This document shows positions 13,285 through 27,640 of a stretch of DNA of 64,000 bases, piece after piece. This stretch comes from Colias croceus. Its lineage: Eukaryota > Arthropoda > Insecta > Lepidoptera > Pieridae. The DNA is taken from contig NC_059553.1 in the NCBI RefSeq assembly GCF_905220415.1, positions 9,634,501-9,698,500 of the forward strand, written 5' to 3'. The notes under the pieces are model-generated. The model did not search any database. It was not told where the DNA came from and saw nothing but the letters and a program-made list of their open reading frames with translations. Numbering within the stretch: the stretch's first letter is position 1; the number at the start of each line of letters is the position of its first letter. A program made the translations under genes and the position numbers.

Positions 13285-13805
13285 CACAGTCAGATAGAAG
13301 ATAGTATAGGCACACCTTTAGAACAAAAAACATCTATTTCTGCAACATCTCTTTCATTACATTTTCTACTACTCCTAACTATAAAAACTACTATACAATA
13401 TTAACGTTAAATCACTTAAGCATTTTTAGTATTATGTATCTGTACTTTAAATGTAATTTAAAGTACAATAATATGTAGTAGCACAGAGTCATAAAACAGT
13501 ATTAGGACACTTCAAAAGACAAAAATCAATTTTTGCAACATCTCTTTTACTAACATCTTCTATTACTACTTAGTTACTATATGCAATATTTATGTTGAAA
13601 AATCATTTTTAGCATTTTTCATTTAAAGTACAAATAATATAATAATATACCGGTAGTTATACCATAGTAGTACATACTACATAGTCAGAAGACAGTTTAA
13701 GACACTTCAAAAGACTAAAATCAATTTTGCAACATCTATTTTACCTAACACGTTCTACTACTTCTAACTACTTTAACTACGTTGTACAAACTACAATATT
13801 TATGA
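13285..13805. repeat. Degenerate tandem array, about 197-bp unit, nearly three copies
   Basis: Units begin near 13285, 13482 and 13678. Each has a CAGTCAGA/CAGAGTCA-like start, then CAACATCTCTTT and TTCTACTACT, then an AGCATTTTT region. The third is shorter. No coding potential. Confidence 0.7.
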
Positions 13806-15265
13806 TAAATTTCCCATTAAGCTAATCCCAATCCTGACCGTACCATCAAAATACCACCAAACACATTCAAATACCTCAAATCTAATAAAGCAAAACTAGT
13901 ATTACTCGAGACAGCAATTAATCCAGGGTTCGCCATTCTGATGCGGGATACTTACCATAACGCCTTCGCTTCGCTTCGCCATACATCACTTGGACTTAGC
14001 GGACTTAATGTTAAATTTAATTGAGAACTATGAGCTTCTTAGAATTGTATTAAATCTAAATGATTCAGTGATTGCTGCAAAGGATGAGAAGTTATTTTTC
14101 TGATTGAATTTATCAGAATTAGATAAGTGAGGGATGGAGTAATTTAACACAACATCCACAAATATTTTTAACATAAACCTAAATCGCTTTCAAATGGTCG
14201 GAATTGGACAAAATTTAAATGGGAACTTCTAGGCGGTTTTCACGTCAATTAAGAATCATCAAAATCGATTTACCCAGTCGAAAGTTCTGATATAACAAGT
14301 CGAAAGTTCTGCACAAACAAACCCAAAAATAACAGGAGAATTGCAAATCTCCTCCTTTTTTAAGTCGGTTGAAAATAAGCATCAATTTTAAACATTGTTT
14401 GGGTAATGTTACCAAACGTACTATTAATTTAAATTTATAACTCTTTCGTTAATTCCATTTTGTAACCAGTAAATATTATTACATGTCATTATAGTAAATT
14501 AAATTTGTAATGAAGTACTCCGAAAAACACATTTTTCATCGCTTGTAATCATTAATTCATGAAATACCTATATCAAATACTTCGAATTTTTAAATACTGT
14601 ATTATAGTAGGTAATAACATGTTCATGTTTGCTCGTTTTAAGAAAAAGTACCTAGATATAAATAATTTGATCTTCCTAATGCTGAAAATTAAACACAAAA
14701 GACAAATTCTTGAAGAAGTTACAGCGAATTATCAAATTGTTTACTTATCTATTCGCTCTACATGTAGGTACTACTATTTTAGTCAAATAAATTCAGAAAA
14801 AAAAATTCTTATAACCATAGTTTAAAAAAATCCTTTAAAGAACATAACAAAGTAGATCCCCAAATCTATTAGAAACGAAAAAGATACAAATTAAGACATT
14901 TCAATTTAAAATAGCTAGTGCTCAATCACGGGCAGGCAATCGGAAGCATTAAGGGGCTACTTACTGCCAATTGCCTGTTTTCTTCGTCTAACTACTCTTC
15001 GGTTAGTGAATATAAATGTCAAAAAAAAATATATGTTACTCATTAGACCTTAAACTTTAATTTGAACGTTTGAAATAATTCTATCTATAAAAATAATGTC
15101 CGAAAAAATATTCCAAAGTAGAGCATTTCTTGTTTGAATTTTCGTAACTACGTCTAAACGGTATGGAGTTTTGCTATTTTTCTTTCACAATAGTATTTTA
15201 AAAGGTGTTTGTCATAAATTGTACGTTTGACGAGACAAAGCAAGTTCTTATTGAGCTACAAATAA

Positions 15266-15367
15266 TCATTCGCTGTTTTCTAAATGAAATGAAATGAGCG
15301 GGTCCGTGCGCGGGCGACGGGCGGCACTGTAGCTCGAACTGTCGGACGAGGAGGTTGTGCTGCTCAT
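15266..15367 (-). other. GC-rich short ORF, possible first exon or microprotein
   Basis: In an otherwise AT-rich stretch, the minus strand encodes MSSTTSSSDSSSYSAARRPR plus 13 residues and a stop. It has A at -3 of the ATG and codon choice unlike the background. No strong donor site was seen. It could be a genuine first coding exon, a microprotein, or chance. Confidence 0.25.
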
Positions 15368-16475
15368 TCTCTAAAATTGTATTTTGCCTGATTGTGGATG
15401 GCAATTTTGTACAATTTTTCTTTCGACAATTTTGTGCGTACGCGTGGTTTCACATAAGTTTACTTTTAACTATGTTTGCGAATGTGTGTCCGCCTGCTAC
15501 TAACTAAGTTTTCTATTAGAAATCTTTTTTTGAATTTGTTTTTTTCTCAGTCGGGTTTTTTAACAACTTTTTTATTTTATGCTTTTTAGTGCACATTGAT
15601 AACCTTAGTAGGTCAAAGCCCTACACCAAATACCCGTTACGTCAAGATGGCGCGACTTCCTCAGGCATTTTGAAAATTATGTACCTATAATTTAGTGCAA
15701 AATTAGTAGGTATATATATTTATACTTTCGTAAAAAAACTTCTACTCTAACAGGATTTCAAGATATTCTTTAAACAAAGTGGTCCCGCCATTCTGACGTC
15801 AAAACAATAAATATGCGTAACAAAAATAAGATGTAATAACTTTCTATACTTATTTTCCGATTTTCAAAAATTCGTAACTCAAAAAATAAAAGTATCCTCA
15901 AAGTGAAATTTCAGATTTTGGTTCCATAGGACAATAGCTAACCACAAAAAAATTTACGAATCTCAACTCCACGCCCTATAAAGTACAATTTTAGCTTTTT
16001 AAACTATTAAAATAGTAAATTCAACATAAAAAAGTAAAATAAAGTTTTTTAATAGCGCCTGAAAAAATTACAATGTTAATAAAGTTGCATTTCTTTCAGG
16101 CGCTTTTCTCTTAAAATTTCGTTCACAAATATTCACTGATTTCATTTCACAAAAATAAATCTACTTATGTTGTTTTATTATTGTAGGTAATATAAGCATG
16201 ATACACTTTTTTGGAATCCTTATTATGATACCTTTAATTTGATACCCATATTGCAGAAAAAGATTTTTTTTGTATTTTAGTCTAGCACCCCACATTTTCC
16301 TTTTTTTACACCAATCTAACAAAACTTGGGCTAATACGACGAACCTAACGATACCCTAATTAAAGAAATCCATCCAGTGGTTCGGAAGATATCAGAGTAT
16401 AAAGAATATTAGATACATACAAAGATAGGCGCGAAAAACATAACCCTTCTTTTTAGTCGGGCAATAAAAATGCCC

Positions 16476-16811
16476 GAGCTGCTGCGGAACGCGACGCGAG
16501 CGATTAGTTGCGATAGCGCGGATCACGCTCTGCGCACGTAAAAATGAAGCGGGGGTGCTTGGCTAGCGCGGGGAGAACGTCCAAATCCTCAAAGTCGTTT
16601 CACTGTTACAACAACCTTAAGTGCCCCTCGTCGGGCTAACGGCCCGGAAATCTACTATCAATACTAAATTCCAATTCACAAAGAGAAAAAAGCCGAATTC
16701 AATTTTAAGATGGCCTCGGTGGGTGGTGCGTGCAGCTTTGTACCCGATAATTGTATCTTTTTGTATGTAATTTCAAATTATATCTGCAGGCATAAGCTAT
16801 ATAAATTATAA
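16476..16811 (+). promoter_or_regulatory. GC/CpG-rich island with a possible short ORF
   Basis: CpG-rich sequence (16485-16640) is followed at 16710 by ATGG in good context, reading MASVGGACSFVPDNCIFLYV and a stop after 33 codons. It resembles the promoter patch of the TEP gene, but no gene was recognised. A transposon remnant is the main alternative. Confidence 0.25.
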
Positions 16812-18235
16812 GAAAATTTGTTGATTATGTGCGTTCTTCGATAGTTGAAATAAATAGCCCGTAATAAAGCAGAAGATGATAAAACTTTTTTAATCCTAAT
16901 TTAGTATAGAAGTAAACTTTCATAACAGTAAAATCCTAGTCACTTCGTGCAGATACATTATATGCATGCTAAAACTATTTTACTATTAGAAGATGGATTG
17001 GAAGGACGCAGTTAAGTAAACACTGTTATAAACGTTTTGAATTTAATATAAATAATAAAATTTGAATTTATGTTGCTCTACATAATTTATTTCGTTAATA
17101 CATTTGGAACTAATCAACAGTTACAAACAGAACCAACCTCTCCAAATCGTTCTACGTTCCCGCGTAATTGAAATAATCATAAATTAAATAAACTGCCGAG
17201 ATAAAATCTACTAGAATTAAATCGGCACTGCTTCATTTTAACATATTTACTCTGTGGTTTAAAACATTTTGTAGATACAGATTATAAATCACAGCTTGTA
17301 CAAGTAATTTAATATTTTTATTCATGCCGGTGTTGGAAATATCACTATCAAACAATAACACTCACGTATTATATAAAAACATTCAAATATAATAATCGAA
17401 AAAAAACAACATTACGATGAAATACATTGGTCGAATCTGTTTTGTAAATTTAACAATAGATAATTAAATAAGTATGTAGCTATGAGTAATATTATAAGTT
17501 AATGTATGTAAAAGTGTCAAAAAGAATACGAATTTAGGTTTAAAAATTAATTTAAGAAAATTAAATAAATAAATAAAACATTTATTGATAACAAACGAAA
17601 TAGTATACTGTATAGTATATTATTTAGTTGAATAATTATAATACTATTTTGAGAAAGGTTACAAGGTCTTTGTCAAACACAAACTGTCTTATAATATTAA
17701 TTAATAGAAATAGGAATTAACAAACAAGCTCACTTTATACAGTATTCATTGCAAATAACGTCCAAAATAAAAACTGACAAAGACGTCGCCAGACGCCAAG
17801 ATTTTAATTAAAGGCGAGTTCGCCTGAAAATACTTTCATTTTTCCAATTAGAATGTAAACGGAATAGTAATAATTGTTAAAAATAATTAAACTTTAATAA
17901 TTCTACCTTTAGACAATTATTATCAAACCAATTTCTGAGGTCCTTTCCCGGAGGAATGAATAGTTTAAATATAAATTAAAGTTTTAGTATTTTCGCATGC
18001 GAGACACTTTTGTTACCGGCAAGGCCCTTTCCTTGGACACCCTGGGTATTGGACCAATATTTTTATTTTCATATTATTAAATAATGGTAATGTAATGACA
18101 CTAAAATAAAAATATCGTTTTCACAAATTCACATCAAATTCTAAATCGAATAAAAATGTATCCCGTTACATGGTGCATGTGAAACAAAAAAAATCTCCGG
18201 GTAATTAAATTTTATGTATATAATTGTTAAATATA

Positions 18236-18437
18236 CTAGCTATGCTCCTCGGTTTTACCCGCAGTGCTCCGCTCCTGTTGGTTTTAGCGAGATGATAATA
18301 TATAGCCTACCTATAGCCTTCCTCGATAAATGGGGCTATCTAACACCGAAATAATTTTTCAAACCGGACCATAGTTCCCGAGATTAGCGCGTTCAAACAA
18401 ACAAACAAACTCTTCAGCTTTATAATATTAGTATAGA
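18236..18437 (-). mobile_element. Helitron-like repeat (GATTAGCGCGTTC subtype), near complete
   Basis: On the minus strand it starts TCTATACTAATATTATAAAG and ends CATAGCTAG, with A^T flanks, so its ends are intact. Confidence 0.75.
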
Positions 18438-19879
18438 TTAGTAAACAAATTTAATTACATTCAAAATCTTCCGTGTGCGAAACTCCAAACTATAATAATT
18501 GACATTTCTCTGGGTTTACTTTCGACGTAATTTAATTGTGGTGAGCTGACGAATGGACTGAAATATAATCCGAAGGCCATCTGAGACCACAGATAATAAA
18601 TAATATATTTAATAAGATTTCCTATTACTAATAATTTTATTAAAACTGCAAAAAGGGAAATGGGAATACATTATTTCTTATTGGTCTCATACAGATTATT
18701 GTAGGTATACAACTTAGAAGAATCATAATTTAAATTAGGTACTTACGTACGTGCTTATAAAAATACATTATAAGAATCACTTTTTTAAGTTTATTTATCA
18801 CTTTTTTAAGTTTAGTATATTGTTTTTATATCAACATGATAACAAAAAAAATAACACAAAGCAAATGCGTGCTTCCTAGATATTATACATATGTACAATT
18901 TGCGTTGTAGGTACATAATATAAGACCAATTGCTATTTATACAATTATTTTTATTTAATTATTTTTCATATGAATGACGACTTGTTCTTTTTTAAAAATC
19001 CTAAACTATATGAAACACGCCTATATTATAATCCCAATTTCTAAAATGTTAACCCCTAAATGGTGAAATACTAATAATCCGATGTCTTTCAATAACTTCT
19101 CATAACCTCTTATACTTTAAAACTTACCTATAAAGTCAGCCTTCTATTCCTTTGTAACCTTTGACCTATAAAATACTGCATAACCTAATAACGGCTGTAT
19201 CAAAAGTAATAAATACGCATTTGACACACACGGTTTTATTAAAATTTACCGCGGCATATGTTTCACAACGTTGTACAAATACATTGTATATTAACATAAT
19301 AAACCTTCTCGTGGAAGTTGGAATTTAATGTTATTTATGGCATCTTCGATATATCAAATACGCTAGTAACTTTATCTCTTTTCAGAGAAAACAAAAGATC
19401 TATCATTATTATATTTCTAAATCATTAATACTATACTTTCGCCATATTACCTATAATATTATTTATCAAATTTCACACGATCTCTTTGTATTTTCCCGAT
19501 GATTAGAGTTGTAATTAATCAACTAAGAGCAGACTATATTGTTCAAGTCTTAAGCAGATTATAAATTAAAGGATCAAGGTAACTTATATAATAGCGCACA
19601 CTATAATTTGATAATTTCAAACTATAATACCATTTTACTATGTTAATATCATATTATGTTATTCTAGCTGTCCCTGCGAACGTTGTTTTGCTTTACTCTT
19701 ATCACTTAGGGGAAAGAAAAATAGATGTTGGTCGATTCTCATTCTCACATCTACCCAATAGGCACAAAATTTCATGAGAATTTTACATATAGAGAGATTA
19801 CAGTCATATTTTATTCATTTTATTCATAATAGATTATTATTAAAAGTAAAAACATAATACTACTCAAAAAGAACAATAA

Positions 19880-20104
19880 TCCTACTAATATTATAAATGC
19901 GAAAGTTTGTGAGGATGTGAGTGTGTGTGTTTGTTACTCTTTCACGCATATACTACTGAACCGATTACAATGAAATTTAGCACACATATAGAGGGTAGCT
20001 TGGATTAACACATAGGATAGGTTTCATCCCGGAAAGCCCACGGGAACGGGAACTGTGCGGTTTTTTCTTTCAAAACGCGGGCGAAGCCGCGGGCGGAAAG
20101 CTAG
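19880..20104 (+). mobile_element. Non-autonomous Helitron, intact 225-bp copy
   Basis: Starts TCCTACTAATATTATAAATG, ends with the GCGGGCGAAGCCGCGGGCGG hairpin and AAAGCTAG, between A and T. This is the best preserved copy in the window. Confidence 0.88.
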
Positions 20105-23100
20105 TTGATCATAACTAAATAGCTATATGTAACATATTCGTTCAGAACGTTAGTAAATCGTTCGAAACATTATTTATGCAGGTATATTCTGCTAAACAGA
20201 TTTGTTCAAACGTTGGATTAGAATGGCATTAAATAACATAGAATCAATACACAATATAGGAAATTCAGAACACAGTCACATTTACTATGAAATACAAGTC
20301 AATTACTGGCGCCAGTCGGAACAAGATAGTATTAGCTGGCCTAATTATTAAATAGCAGTAAACAAACTAATTATATCCCGAATAGCGTTACAAGCTCAGT
20401 CATTATCAAACAACTCTAGAGCCACCTCGCGTTTACAAATATATGGATGGGAGAGACAAAAGTGTGTAAATCAGAAAAAAAGGAATTTTTTATCAAGCTG
20501 GCCCACGCAGAATCGTTTGCTGTCAAAAGAAACATATATATTTTTTTAACGGTAACGTGCTATAACCATCATTTTTAAATTGACTATCCACCACAAAAAG
20601 GAAGTATATTAAATTGATAAATAAATAAAATAAATAAAGGACTAATTTCATTTCGACAGTACAACTCTATATCTTTATAATACAGATGCCCACACACAGC
20701 AACTCCTACCCCACATTGTGCTGAAATTTATTCAATACAGGGTCACTGTTTCGTTAAAATTTCTACCCACTGTTTACAGGCCTCTCAACTGCGTCTGCAC
20801 GTAACACAATGTAATATGTATTTATTATACACTAGCTGTTCCGGTCGGTTCCACCCGGGTAGAAGTTTTTTTGTAAGTTTATCGAACTTTTGTAAGTTTT
20901 TTTATAACTTAAACGAGGACAAATCCAACTAAGCAAAATCATTAAAATACGTTCAGCTAGGTTCTTGACTTTAGATGGTGTTAGTAACAGTTTACTTTTA
21001 AGTCTGTACATTTTAATATCAAATTAATTATTAAATAACTTAACTCACCTTGTCACTCTCTTACATACTAACATCCGCCGAGTTAACAGCTCAAAATGCT
21101 CTAATATGTTTATAACCAAATTTTGTTCGCCAACATGGCTCCAACGATGGAAATTTCTAGATTTTGTAATTAAATCTGACCACAAATGTTTATTAAACGT
21201 CGACAGGGAGCTTATTTAAGCTTTGATAGAGACGTCAGTTTAAATATTCTACAGGTAATACTGATCTATTTAGAGAATACACTACTAAATTGTATTATAA
21301 AGCTTTACTACTAATACTTTTACATAGTTTTCTGTTAATTAGAAATATTTTAGTTGTGTGTACAGACTGTTTAACTTTGAATATGTTATGTGTAATTAAA
21401 AGAGAAGCAACTCTTACTTGATATTGCTATCTGTGATAAATAAACAAGACTAACAAAATGTATCCGCGAAATAAACTATAAAAAACATCTCACAACAAAA
21501 ACGAGTTAAAAATCACACCCGAATTTCACAATAAAACTTTATCAAACTAAGCTTATGTATTTTTAAAATATTCAAGCGTTCAATTTTAGCGGAGCTCTTA
21601 ATTCCGACAATATATTGGTATTATTGTGATGGAAACTGAAAAATGCACAGCTCATAACCAATCAGAGGGTTTCGTAACACGAGGTTGGCAACACATGTGT
21701 TATTTATCGGTGTTCCGGGGAAAATATCGATGCATATTTCTGGAGCAACAACACCGTATGATTTGTGGTTTTTGGGGAGATTAGGGTGATATTACATAGT
21801 TTTGGATTCTAGTATTTAATGTCTATTTACAACTATATTATCGAAATACATAATTTAATGATTTCCAATACATTATAGCTAGATTATATTCGTCCATGAT
21901 TATAGTCACCAAACGGAACGACATAACATTCCAATAATATATTGAAAAATTTTATTCTAATATCTTCAAACTCCAACAATATATCTTGACAAAATAGTTT
22001 CAGCCCACGTATCTATCCCCTAACATGTAGGATAGGATCACAATATGTCTACAGCAGACGGTTAGCGAATTTGTTACAGATTCCAAGCTGTGACATTTCA
22101 TATTTTTTATGCACACACTATTAGATTTCAACTTGATTTCAACGATAGATTTTTGTTTGCACGTTGTAAAACTACAGTATTGCATATTATGGGTTTGCAT
22201 GCATTTTCTAAATTCTGGTTCTGGGTGTGTCTTGCAATTAAACTAGGTTCAAATTAAACAAATTATCCACTTAATTCTGAAAAGCGAAATTCAATTAAGT
22301 GTAAATAACGAAGTGAATGATAATGATGGATTGAATACCTATATATTATACGTTTTTAGACTTGTTGAGATATACTGTTTAGAGTCATAAAATATATTTC
22401 ATATTTAAAAAAACAGTTAAAAGAAAGTTCACTAATTAAAACTCTTGTTACTAAAGAAATAATTGAAAAGCCAAAGTTTTTTTTTAAGGTCCTGAATGTA
22501 ATGTTTGCTTCAAAAGACCACTTTAAAATAGAAGTTTCTTCATATTATATTGAAGAATGTTAATAAATACAAGAATTCTGTTATCCATTATGTTTACATC
22601 TCTATAAAAGAAAATGCTTCTTTTAAAACAAAAAATCTAAATTAATTATTAATATCTAACAAATATTTGACATGAACAAAATAACAAACACATTTTAAAT
22701 ATACAAAATTTTATCACGACAAACACTACAAAAATATCAGTAGGTACCTACCTAATATAAATGCAATATCCAACTCTAAAATTACCAGCTATTTCGTATA
22801 TTGTTACTAAATTGAATAAATGTTATAACCACAAGATATTTGGTACTAAAATTTGGTACAGGCTGAAAATTCATGCATGTATCTGTGCTGCAATGTAAGC
22901 CCCAGATTCGGTTATGATTTAACGTTGAAGCAAGGCTTTAGGGGTATAACCAGTTATTGCTAAGATTCTAGATTAATTTATGTAAATAAAGTACCAAATT
23001 ACATGTATAGGAACGTTTAAGTTTAATATGTATGCGCTAATATTGTAGGTGTACATTTAGATAAGGCTTTTAAACGTTAATATTGTAATACAGAAAGATT

Positions 23101-24859
23101 CTACGTATGTATACTTAACATAAAAAGACCAAATGTTTGTTTTATACGTATGTTTGTAATGTTTTCATCAAAAACTACTGACCCGATTTCAAAAATAATT
23201 TCACTTATTTACAACTGTTTCATATAAGTAATGTAAACTCAACAAAATATTGAAAATAAAGTCAAACATAACTAACAAAAACTAAGCCAAAACTAATAAA
23301 AAGCCAATATCGAATAAAAATCCAGCTAGGATCACATTCACAACGAAATAAGAATACAAAAGCATCCTTTTAAAAGTAGCCTAGCCTATCTTCCACCAGA
23401 GCGCTGGCTTGTGAACCCTTTATAGTCCACCTCGCTGTGACTTCGATTTCACTAACAATTTATTGTTTCCCAGACCGTGTACTAAATACTGAGCATATTC
23501 AACGGTACACGTTTTGTGTGGCACACACCCAACTTTATATTTTATAGCTATACCTTGGGATTCTGAGTGCATTTGGACATGCTTTGACTTGAGATGCGTT
23601 TGACTTTTCGATTTGGTAGCGTTTTGCATGGTTTTATGATTGCTTTAAATGTACATGAATAGATAACTGGTGAAATAGATCTGCAAATTAATAACTCAGG
23701 CCCCGGAATCACAGACACAATAGAAAATCTATTGTGTCGTGGACCGATCGGGCCGCTTGGGGCTCACCGCTCAATGGGTTGGCTAAAATTTTCTTAAGTT
23801 AAGTATATTTGTTAATTAAGCTGTGACAGACAGACAATTCAAATCATTGAATTATCATCAATTGTGGTGTTTAATGTAAATAATAGTAACAAAACTTACA
23901 CTTACACTGACATAGTACTACATTTATAAGAAAGTATCTAATTTATCTGTTTCTGATAGATACTACTAAAAAATAGAACTGACAGTCTTCTATCCTAAAA
24001 ATAGCTCCAAATAGACAAAGACAAATATGCAGAATCTTGAATTTCAATGCACCAACTTATCTCCGGCAACCGAAGACAAGGGAAATAAATTCAAAACTAA
24101 AACACTGAATAAATGTGACGTGACGGGCCGACAGCAATCTTCCTCAATTCCTCCTGCAGTATCTCGTGGCGCAGGTATGCGGGTGTTCGCTTGGAAAATT
24201 TTGAGTAATACAGCTGTGAAGACCTACGATATATAGCTAGTAAACGCCTGCGACTTCGTCTGTGTTTTCAAAGATTCACGTTGGAATGAAATGTTACCAG
24301 CGTCTAGCCTTCAAACTACCTATTTCTTAACGATAACATACCATCAAGTGGTGTATTAAAATAAAATTCTAATGGGAATGAGTTTCCCAAAAAAATAGCC
24401 TATGTCACTGTTTAGACTTCGAAATATCTCTAGACACAAAAATCATAGGTACCATAAGATTGATTTGTTGCGACGTGAAAGAAAGACAAACAGACACACT
24501 TTCGCATATAAAATATTATTAATTGTATAAGTACTTATAGTTAAAATAGCCACTGTTGTTGGTTTGTTGATAGTTTAGCCTGTGGACGTTTACTTGGCGT
24601 TAACGAGATAGTGGATATGATCTAGAAGCTTCTTTATCACCAACGTTGGTATTATTATGTATTCAGGTCTTTGAAGTACTTTGAAATTATTAAAATTAAG
24701 CTATCTTTGTAGTGTTAATGTGTATATGACAAGGCAACTTATTAATATACAATAAAATAATAATTAACCTACATAAAAGTGGTGACATCAGCTCGTATTT
24801 AAAAGATCATTTACCTACAAAAGGATCGCTTATTTTAAGATAGATGAATATATACCTAA
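20105..24859. other. No gene seen
   Basis: AT-rich and sparsely repetitive. Frames near 22000, 23420 and 24027 encode nothing familiar, and the last includes transposon-end-like sequence. Small Helitron end remnants occur near 20832 and 24160. Confidence 0.5.
23724..23748. repeat. Small hairpin
   Basis: GACACAATAG and its complement separated by AAAAT, in a locally GC-rich context that may be a transposon remnant. Confidence 0.5.
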
Positions 24860-25056
24860 CTAGCTGTTGCCCGCAGCTTCGCCTGCGTGGAAAAGATAAA
24901 TAAACATGATACAAATTGTCATCCCCTATTTTATCCCCTTGGGGGTAGAATCGATCAAAATCCTTTCTTAAGGGACGCCTCCGTCCTAACATCTACCTGC
25001 ATGCCAAATTTCAGCCCGATCCGTCCAGTGGTTTGGGCTGTGCATTGATAGATCAC
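24860..25056 (-). mobile_element. Helitron-like repeat (GCCCGCAGCTTCGCCTGCG subtype)
   Basis: CTAG at its minus-strand 3' end (24860). The interior has CCCCTATTTTATCCCCTTGG and GGTTTGGGCTGTGC. Confidence 0.6.
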
Positions 25057-25677
25057 TATATATTATAATATATGTATCAGTCACCTTTGAATTTTATATA
25101 AATATTACAATAAATTGTTAATATTATTATTTGATTGTATTTTGTGGATACTGTTTTTTAAATAAATTTTATTATCTTGTTATTTTTCTTCCTTGTGACC
25201 TCCCGGCTCCCTAGCATCTCTAACGATGAAAGAAAAACTTGAAAATTCTACCTTTCAATGTTTAATATGTTATACATTTTTGTTTTACTCCATAGAAGAA
25301 ACACAGGTTAAACATCACCTTGTAACATAACAATATCAAATATATTTCAAGCATTCGGAACTCGTCTTGAATGTTGCGATTTCATTTCATACGACAGCGC
25401 TCCCACATCCAAAACGTTGAAATGGCGGAATTTTAATATCCACTTAACTACGCCATAACTGCTATAGAACATTCTAGAAACTTCTAGTGAATTTTGTCTA
25501 GAACTTGGTAAGAAAGGTTGAGCTAGGTACTTTTTTTTAACTTAATCTACGAATAATGGAAGAAGTATTTACTTTTTATTCTTATTGAATGAAATTTATT
25601 GAAAGAAGATAATTGAAATTTTAAGTATAGAAATTCCCGCGAACCCGCTTACTTCAAAATGTAACAAATGGAAATAA

Positions 25678-25857
25678 CTAGCTGCGCTTCGCAGTTTCTT
25701 TCGCGTGGCTCCGATCCTGTTGGTCTTAACGTAATGATAAATAGCCTTCCTCGATAAATGGGCAACACCGAAATAATTTTTCAAATCGGACCAGTAGTTC
25801 CTGAGATTAGCGCGTTCAAACAAACAAACTCTTCAGCTTTATAATATTAAGTATAGA
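25678..25857 (-). mobile_element. Helitron-like repeat (GATTAGCGCGTTC subtype)
   Basis: Shares termini and body with 18236-18437, with a small internal deletion. Confidence 0.7.
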
Positions 25858-26999
25858 TTGGTACAGATTTGATCAAACCCGTATCTTTCGCTTTAATGTA
25901 CTTAAATTTTCCAATAAATAAAAGGTATTTTTGAACATTTCTCTACAAAGCGGTTTCACAAATGCAAATTTGAAAGACGCAAACTCGTATTTTTCTCGAC
26001 GCAAAGCAAACGAAAAAAACTGCTTCAAATGTGTGGTGTTAAACACCTTTTCGGATAAAGCGACTGTAAAAACTGCTGGATTCACATTCATCTCGTTTTA
26101 GAAGAAATAATGTAAGTATTTATTGCTATAAACAATATTAATTTATTTTTCTTTGCGAACTCTCTATATCACTAAATAAAATGTGGCTTCAACTTTATGC
26201 TTTTTTCAATAAAATCAACTCGTATATATACCTCTACTAACTTATTATATACAAAGCATTAAAACATGGTTTCGACTTCGTGCTTCTCCAATAAAAACAT
26301 GCAAAATATAGTATAATATATAATATAATAAATATAGATAGTAGTAGTAGAAAATATTTTCTAGAGTTAATTTATTGACGTGCTTTTTGGATTAGAGTCA
26401 AGTTTAGAACTTTAGAAGTTTCACCCTAAAAAGGATCAATAGCCATATCCATGATAAATCCCATCGCGTTTTCCATAAATCCCTTCAAAGTAAAAATGCA
26501 ATAAGAAGGAAAATTGAAATTATACCCTTTAGAATGTCTTTCATAAGGTTTAATATCAATCAATTGAAGTGAATCTATTTCTTTGTTATTTGAAGTGTTT
26601 TTTTTTTTTGCGAACATAGACCACGAAAAGCAATATTATGAAAGATGCGTCGACAATTTCAACGTCTCCTCTATTCTAAAATGGGGACTATTACCTAAGC
26701 ATTACTGTCATTACCAAATAATGTATGTTTTTCATAAAAAAAGAAAAGCAAGCAATAATAGAATATAGAAATTAATTATATTAGAATGTTAAATTTCATA
26801 ATATTATCATTCCAATCCAATCCATATGACTTTCCCCTACCAACAGCTCATGGCGACCACAGATAAAAAAAATTAGTAGTAATCACTTCAATAAAATTAA
26901 CAGCCAAAAGAATTGTCGGTGGCCACAATTCAACTTCAAATAACAACTCCATGCTAAGCTAAAGAAGCTAGAATGACTCTACATTACAAACCATGTTTA

Positions 27000-27390
27000 A
27001 TGGACCCTCTTCATAATCGAGAGCGATGGCCCAACAAATGATCGTCGATGTTTGCCATCGTTACGGCATTTACGAATAACGATGAAATGATGGTCGATCA
27101 TAGAAATAGGCCCTCTACACTATCGTTATTGACTCTACTCGCCCAACAACAACAACAACAAAAATACTTTATTGTGCACCAGGACATAAAAATTACAAAA
27201 GCTTTAAAATATATAAAAGAAAGAGAGACAGTTGAGCACAACAGGCGGTCTTATCGCTAAGACAACGATCTCTTCCAGACAACCTGGTGGTCAAGGAAAA
27301 ACAGTGGAAGTAAAAGTTAATGGGCAAGAGGTGCGTTTATAGTTTAGAATACGTTGTCAATTGCCAACGTTATCAATTGTGAAGAGGGCC
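27000..27390. mobile_element. TIR element(s) interrupted by a LINE 3' fragment
   Basis: GGCCCTCTACACTATCG near 27111 and its inverted relative GAAGAGGGCCTAT near 27382, with a third related end GGACCCTCTTCATAATCG at 27002. Between them 27141-27300 carries (CAA)n and CTTTATTGTGCACCAGG, a LINE-like 3' end on the minus strand. Confidence 0.5.
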
Positions 27391-27640
27391 TATAACATAA
27401 GTCATGGGTTCATTAGTAATTAGTAGAAATCAAGTGTCTGTCCGTCCACGGTGAGATGCAGTGCAGTTAAATTGGAAACTTGCCTCGCCGCAGATTTGGC
27501 TGCACTCAGCTGTAATTAACAGAACTAAACAGTGTACCGTCAGATAGTTACGGGTTTTTTGCTTTTTAAGGGAAATTGGGCGTAAATTTAAAATGTTTTG
27601 ATAAAGATGTAATGAATATTCTACGCAATATATATATTTT

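Noticed and set aside
25873..26091. 72-codon minus-strand frame rich in Phe and Lys
   Set aside because: No homology recognised, no splice context, and composition matches the AT-rich background.
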